Shown here: in pieces, positions 58,701-64,000 of the stretch
How the letters are laid out: the number at the start of each line of letters is the position of its first letter
Position numbering within the stretch: the stretch's first letter is position 1
Assembly (NCBI GenBank): GCA_024529925.1
Contig: JAFEUB010000914.1
Location: forward strand, 1-64,000
Direction: 5' to 3'
Source of the DNA: Ophthalmolycus amberensis
Lineage: Eukaryota > Chordata > Actinopteri > Perciformes > Zoarcidae
Length of the DNA stretch: 64,000 nt
The notes under the pieces: model-generated
The model's database searches: none
The model's input: only the letters and a program-made list of their open reading frames with translations
What the model was told of the DNA's origin: nothing
Program-made: the position numbers and the translations under genes

Positions 58701-61700
58701 TTGTTGCACTTATTGTATTCATATTAGTTTGTTGCACTTATTGTATTCATATTAGTTTGTTGCACTGAATGTATTCATATTAGTTTGTTGCACTTAATGT
58801 ATTCATATTAGTTTGTTGCACTGAATGTATTCATATTAGTTTGTTGCACTGAATGTATTCATATTAGTTTGTTGCACTTAATGTATTCATATTAGTTTGT
58901 TGCACTTATTGTATTCATATTAGTTTGTTGCACTTAATGTATTCATATTAGTTTGTTGCACTGAATGTATTCATATTAGTTTGTTGCACTGAATGTATTC
59001 ATATTAGTTTGTTGCACTTAATGTATTCATATTAGTTTGTTGCACTTATTGTATTCATATTAGTTTGTTGCACTTAATGTATTCATATTAGTTTGTTGCA
59101 CTTATTGTATTCATATTAGTTTGTTGCACTTATTGTATTCATATTAGTTTGTTGCATTTAATGTATTCATATTAGTTTGTTGCACTTAATGTATTCATAT
59201 TAGTTTGTTGCACTTAATGTATTCATATTAGTTTGTTGCATTTAATGTATTCATATTAGTTTGTTGCACTTAATGTATTCATATTAGTTTGTTGCACTTA
59301 TTGTATTCATATTAGTTTGTTGCATTTAATGTATTCATATTAGTTTGTTGCACTTATTGTATTCATATTAGTTTGTTGCACTTAATGTATTCATATTAGT
59401 TTGTTGCACTTAATGTATTTATATTAATTTGTTGCACTGAATGTATTCATATTAGTTTGTTGCACTGAATGTATTCATATTAATTTGTTGCACTGAATGT
59501 ATTCATATTAGTTTGTTGCACTTATTGTATTCATATTAGTTTGTTGCACTTATTGTATTCATATTAGTTTGTTGCACTTATTGTATTCATATTAGTTTGT
59601 TGCACTTATTGTATTCATATTAGTTTGTTGCACTTATTGTATTCATATTAGTTTGTTGCATTTAATGTATTCATATTAGTTTGTTGCACTGAATGTATTC
59701 ATATTAGTTTGTTGCACTTATTGTATTCATATTAGTTTGTTGCATTTAATGTATTCATATTAGTTTGTTGCACTTAATGTATTCATATTAGTTTGTTGCA
59801 CTTATTGTATTCATATTAGTTTGTTGCACTTATTGTATTCATATTAGTTTGTTGCACTTATTGTATTCATATTAGTTTGTTGCACTTATTGTATTCATAT
59901 TAGTTTGTTGCACTTATTGTATTCATATTAGTTTGTTGCACTTAATGTATTCATATTAGTTTGTTGCACTTAATGTATTCATATTAGTTTGTTGCACTTA
60001 ATGTATTCATATTAGTTTGTTGCACTTATTGTATTCATATTAGTTTGTTGCACTTAATGTATTCATATTAGTTTGTTGCACTTATTGTATTCATATTAGT
60101 TTGTTGCACTTATTGTATTCATATTAGTTTGTTGCACTTATTGTATTCATATTAGTTTGTTGCACTTATTGTATTCATATTAGTTTGTTGCACTTAATGT
60201 ATTCATATTAGTTTGTTGCACTTAATGTATTCATATTAGTTTGTTGCACTTATTGTATTCATATTAGTTTGTTGCACTTATTGTATTCATATTAGTTTGT
60301 TGCACTTATTGTATTCATATTAGTTTGTTGCATCTAATGCATTTATATTAGTTTGTTGCACTTATTGTATTCATATTAGTTTGTTGCACTTAATGTATTC
60401 ATATTAGTTTGTTGCACTTAATGTATTCATATTAGTTTGTTGCACTTAATGTATTCATATTAGTTTGTTGCACTTATTGTATTCATATTAGTTTGTTGCA
60501 CTTAATGTATTCATATTAGTTTGTTGCACTTATTGTATTCATATTAGTTTGTTGCACTTAATGTATTCATATTAGTTTGTTGCACTTAATGTATTCATAT
60601 TAGTTTGTTGCACTTATTGTATTCATATTAGTTTGTTGCACTTATTGTATTCATATTAGTTTGTTGCACTTATTGTATTCATATTAGTTTGTTGCACTTA
60701 TTGTATTCATATTAGTTTGTTGCACTTATTGTATTCATATTAGTTTGTTGCACTGAATGTATTCATATTAATTTGTTGCACTGAATGTATTCATATTAGT
60801 TTGTTGCACTTATTGTATTCATATTAGTTTGTTGCACTTATTGTATTCATATTAGTTTGTTGCACTTATTGTATTCATATTAGTTTGTTGCACTTATTGT
60901 ATTCATATTAGTTTGTTGCACTTATTGTATTCATATTAGTTTGTTGCACTTATTGTATTCATATTAGTTTGTTGCACTTATTGTATTCATATTAGTTTGT
61001 TGCATTTAATGCATTTATATTAGTTTGTTGCACTTATTGTATTCATATTAGTTTGTTGCACTTATTGTATTCATATTAGTTTGTTGCACTTATTGTATTC
61101 ATATTAGTTTGTTGCACTTATTGTATTCATATTAGTTTGTTGCATTTAATGTATTCATATTAGTTTGTTGCACTGAATGTATTCATATTAGTTTGTTGCA
61201 CTTATTGTATTCATATTAGTTTGTTGCACTTATTGTATTCATATTAGTTTGTTGCATTTAATGTATTCATATTAGTTTGTTGCACTTAATGTATTCATAT
61301 TAGTTTGTTGCACTTATTGTATTCATATTAGTTTGTTGCACTTATTGTATTCATATTAGTTTGTTGCACTTATTGTATTCATATTAGTTTGTTGCACTTA
61401 TTGTATTCATATTAGTTTGTTGCACTTATTGTATTCATATTAGTTTGTTGCACTTATTGTATTCATATTAGTTTGTTGCACTTATTGTATTCATATTAGT
61501 TTGTTGCACTTATTGTATTCATATTAGTTTGTTGCACTTATTGTATTCATATTAGTTTGTTGCACTTAATGTATTCATATTAGTTTGTTGCACTTAATGT
61601 ATTCATATTAGTTTGTTGCACCTAATGTATTCATATTAGTTTGTTGCACTTATTGTATTCATATTAGTTTGTTGCACTTAATGTATTCATATTAGTTTGT

Positions 61701-64000
61701 TGCACTTATTGTATTCATATTAGTTTGTTGCACTTATTGTATTCATATTAGTTTGTTGCACTTATTGTATTCATATTAGTTTGTTGCACTTATTGTATTC
61801 ATATTAGTTTGTTGCACTTAATGTATTCATATTAGTTTGTTGCACTTATTGTATTCATATTAGTTTGTTGCACTTATTGTATTCATATTAGTTTGTTGCA
61901 TTTAATGCATTTATATTAGTTTGTTGCACTTATTGTATTCATATTAGTTTGTTGCACTTAATGTATTCATATTAGTTTGTTGCACTTAATGTATTCATAT
62001 TAGTTTGTTGCACTTATTGTATTCATATTAGTTTGTTGCACTTATTGTATTCATATTAGTTTGTTGCATTTAATGTATTCATATTAGTTTGATGCATTTA
62101 ATGTATTCATATTAGTTTGTTGCACTTAATGTATTCATATTAGTTTGTTGCACTTAATGTATTCATATTAGTTTGTTGCACTTAATGTATTCATATTAGT
62201 TTGTTGCACTTATTGTATTCATATTAGTTTGTTGCACTTATTGTATTCATATTAGTTTGTTGCATTTAATGCATTTATATTAGTTTGTTGCACTTATTGT
62301 ATTCATATTAGTTTGTTTCACTTAATGTATTCATATTAGTTTGTTGCACTTAATGTATTCATATTAGTTTGTTGCACTTATTGTATTCATATTAGTTTGT
62401 TGCACTTATTGTATTCATATTAATTTGTTGCACTGAATGTATTCATATTAGTTTGTTGCACTTATTGTATTCATATTAGTTTGTTGCACTTATTGTATTC
62501 ATATTAGTTTGTTGCACTGAATGTATTCATATTAGTTTGTTGCACTGAATGTATTCATATTAGTTTGTTGCACTTAATGTATTCATATTAGTTTGTTGCA
62601 CTTATTGTATTCATATTAGTTTGTTGCACTTATTGTATTCATATTAGTTTGTTGCACTGAATGTATTCATATTAGTTTGTTGCACTTAATGTATTCATAT
62701 TAGTTTGTTGCACTTAATGTATTCATATTAGTTTGTTGCACTGAATGTATTCATATTAGTTTGTTGCACTTAATGTATTCATATTAGTTTGTTGCACTTA
62801 ATGTATTCATATTAGTTTGTTGCACTGAATGTATTCATATTAGTTTGTTGCACTGAATGTATTCATATTAGTTTGTTGCATTGAATGCATTTATATTAGT
62901 TTGTTGCACTGAATGTATTCATATTAGTTTGTTGCACTTATTGTATTCATATTAGTTTGTTGCACTTATTGTATTCATATTAGTTTGTTGCACTTATTGT
63001 ATTCATATTAGTTTGTTGCATTTAATGCATTTATATTAGTTTGTTGCACTTATTGTATTCATATTAGTTTGTTGCACTTATTGTATTCATATTAGTTTGT
63101 TGCATTTAATGTATTCATATTAGTTTGTTGCACTTAATGTATTCATATTAGTTTGTTGCACTTATTGTATTCATATTAGTTTGTTGCACTTATTGTATTC
63201 ATATTAGTTTGTTGCACTTATTGTATTCATATTAGTTTGTTGCACTTATTGTATTCATATTAGTTTGTTGCACTTAATGTATTCATATCAGTTTGTTGCA
63301 CTTAATGTATTCATATTAGTTTGTTGCACTTAATGTATTCATATTAGTTTGTTGCACTTATTGTATTCATATTAGTTTGTTGCACTTAATGTATTCATAT
63401 TAGTTTGTTGCACTTATTGTATTCATATTAGTTTGTTGCACTTATTGTATTCATATTAGTTTGTTGCACTTATTGTATTCATATTAGTTTGTTGCACTTA
63501 TTGTATTCATATTAGTTTGTTGCACTTATTGTATTCATATTAGTTTGTTGCACTTAATGTATTCATATTAGTTTGTTGCACTTAATGTATTCATATTAGT
63601 TTGTTGCACTTATTGTATTCATATTAGTTTGTTGCACTTATTGTATTCATATTAGTTTGTTGCATTTAATGCATTTATATTAGTTTGTTGCACTGAATGT
63701 ATTCATATTAGTTTGTTGCACTTATTGTATTCATATTAGTTTGTTGCACTTATTGTATTCATATTAGTTTGTTGCACTTAATGTATTCATATTAGTTTGT
63801 TGCACTTAATGTATTCATATTAGTTTGTTGCACTTAATGTATTCATATTAGTTTGTTGCACTTAATGTATTCATATTAGTTTGTTGCACTTAATGTATTC
63901 ATATTAGTTTGTTGCACTGAATGTATTCATATTAGTTTGTTGCACTGAATGTATTCATATTAGTTTGTTGCACTTAATGTATTCATATTAGTTTGTTGCA
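46775..64000. repeat. 28-bp satellite array, at least 17.2 kb, about 615 units
   Basis: The 28-bp unit contains TTGTTGCACTTAATG and ATTCATATTAG and is 25% G+C. Units are head to tail with no interruption by other sequence, and the array runs off the window end. Variation falls into discrete classes: CACTTAATG, CACTTATTG, CACTGAATG, CATTTAATG, CATTTAATGCATTTA, and a CACTTAATGTATTTATATTAA form. Length-variant units (27 or 29 bp) are rare; three lie near the array edge (about 47,420, 47,535 and 47,660) and one near 50,815. Because 28 is not a multiple of three and the unit carries TAA and TAG, no open frame survives. It is a satellite or macrosatellite, perhaps heterochromatic or subtelomeric/pericentromeric; location cannot be judged from here. 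Confidence 0.98.
52080..53530. repeat. Higher-order block A within the satellite (copy at 57,960-59,410)
   Basis: The pattern of unit variants in this interval matches 57,960-59,410 base for base wherever I compared the lines. The offset is exactly 5,880 bp (210 units). A related block with the same paired TATTTATATTAATTTG markers starts near 54,790. Outside the interval the variant order diverges. Confidence 0.85.

Noticed and set aside
46775..64000. CRISPR array, because of 28-bp direct repeats
   Set aside because: The units are contiguous with no spacers, the host is a vertebrate, and no cas genes are present.

Overview
The window is nuclear DNA from a ray-finned fish, most likely a percomorph. 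Three things point there. There is one spliced vertebrate gene with four coding exons (LSM3). There is a fish-type single-coding-exon TRIM gene. There are also many repeat types that I know from teleost genomes: an L2-clade LINE, tRNA-derived SINEs, a hAT element with CAGGGGTCTCAAAC ends, a Tc1-like remnant, abundant CA/GT microsatellites and several ORF-less dispersed repeats. I cannot name the species from sequence alone.

Layout. Positions 1-22,300 are gene-poor. They hold a putative terminal exon with an expanded 39-bp (13-codon) coding repeat (1,396-2,177), two copies of a teleost dispersed repeat (called R1 here), one of them split by a 734-bp hAT insertion with a perfect 8-bp target duplication (4,270-5,003), SINEs, microsatellites and two short perfect hairpins. 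Positions 22,351-25,520 are a 3.2-kb minisatellite of 21-bp (seven-codon) units, open on the minus strand for over 1,100 codons, which I treat as non-genic. Positions 29,033-31,845 are a 5'-truncated, frameshifted L2-type LINE on the minus strand. Positions 32,200-36,800 are the gene island: an apparently intact LSM3 on the minus strand (coding exons between 32,775 and 34,833) and, divergently on the plus strand, a TRIM/B30.2 gene (35,331-36,721) with two single-base frameshifts. Positions 36,800-46,770 are again intergenic, with further copies of the same repeat families.

From 46,775 to the end of the window the sequence is one uninterrupted satellite of a 28-bp, AT-rich unit: about 17.2 kb and about 615 units. 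The array has discrete unit variants and long internal duplications. A stretch of about 1.45 kb at 52,080-53,530 is repeated without a visible difference 5,880 bp (exactly 210 units) downstream. The array continues past the window edge, so its total size is unknown.

Only LSM3 looks like a working gene, acting in pre-mRNA splicing and mRNA decay. The TRIM copy would belong to a ubiquitin-ligase/innate-immunity family if the frameshifts are not sequencing errors. I found no bacterial-type operon, CRISPR array or viral genome. The most unusual content is the large 28-bp satellite with its nested duplication structure, followed by the two coding-frame-compatible minisatellites.
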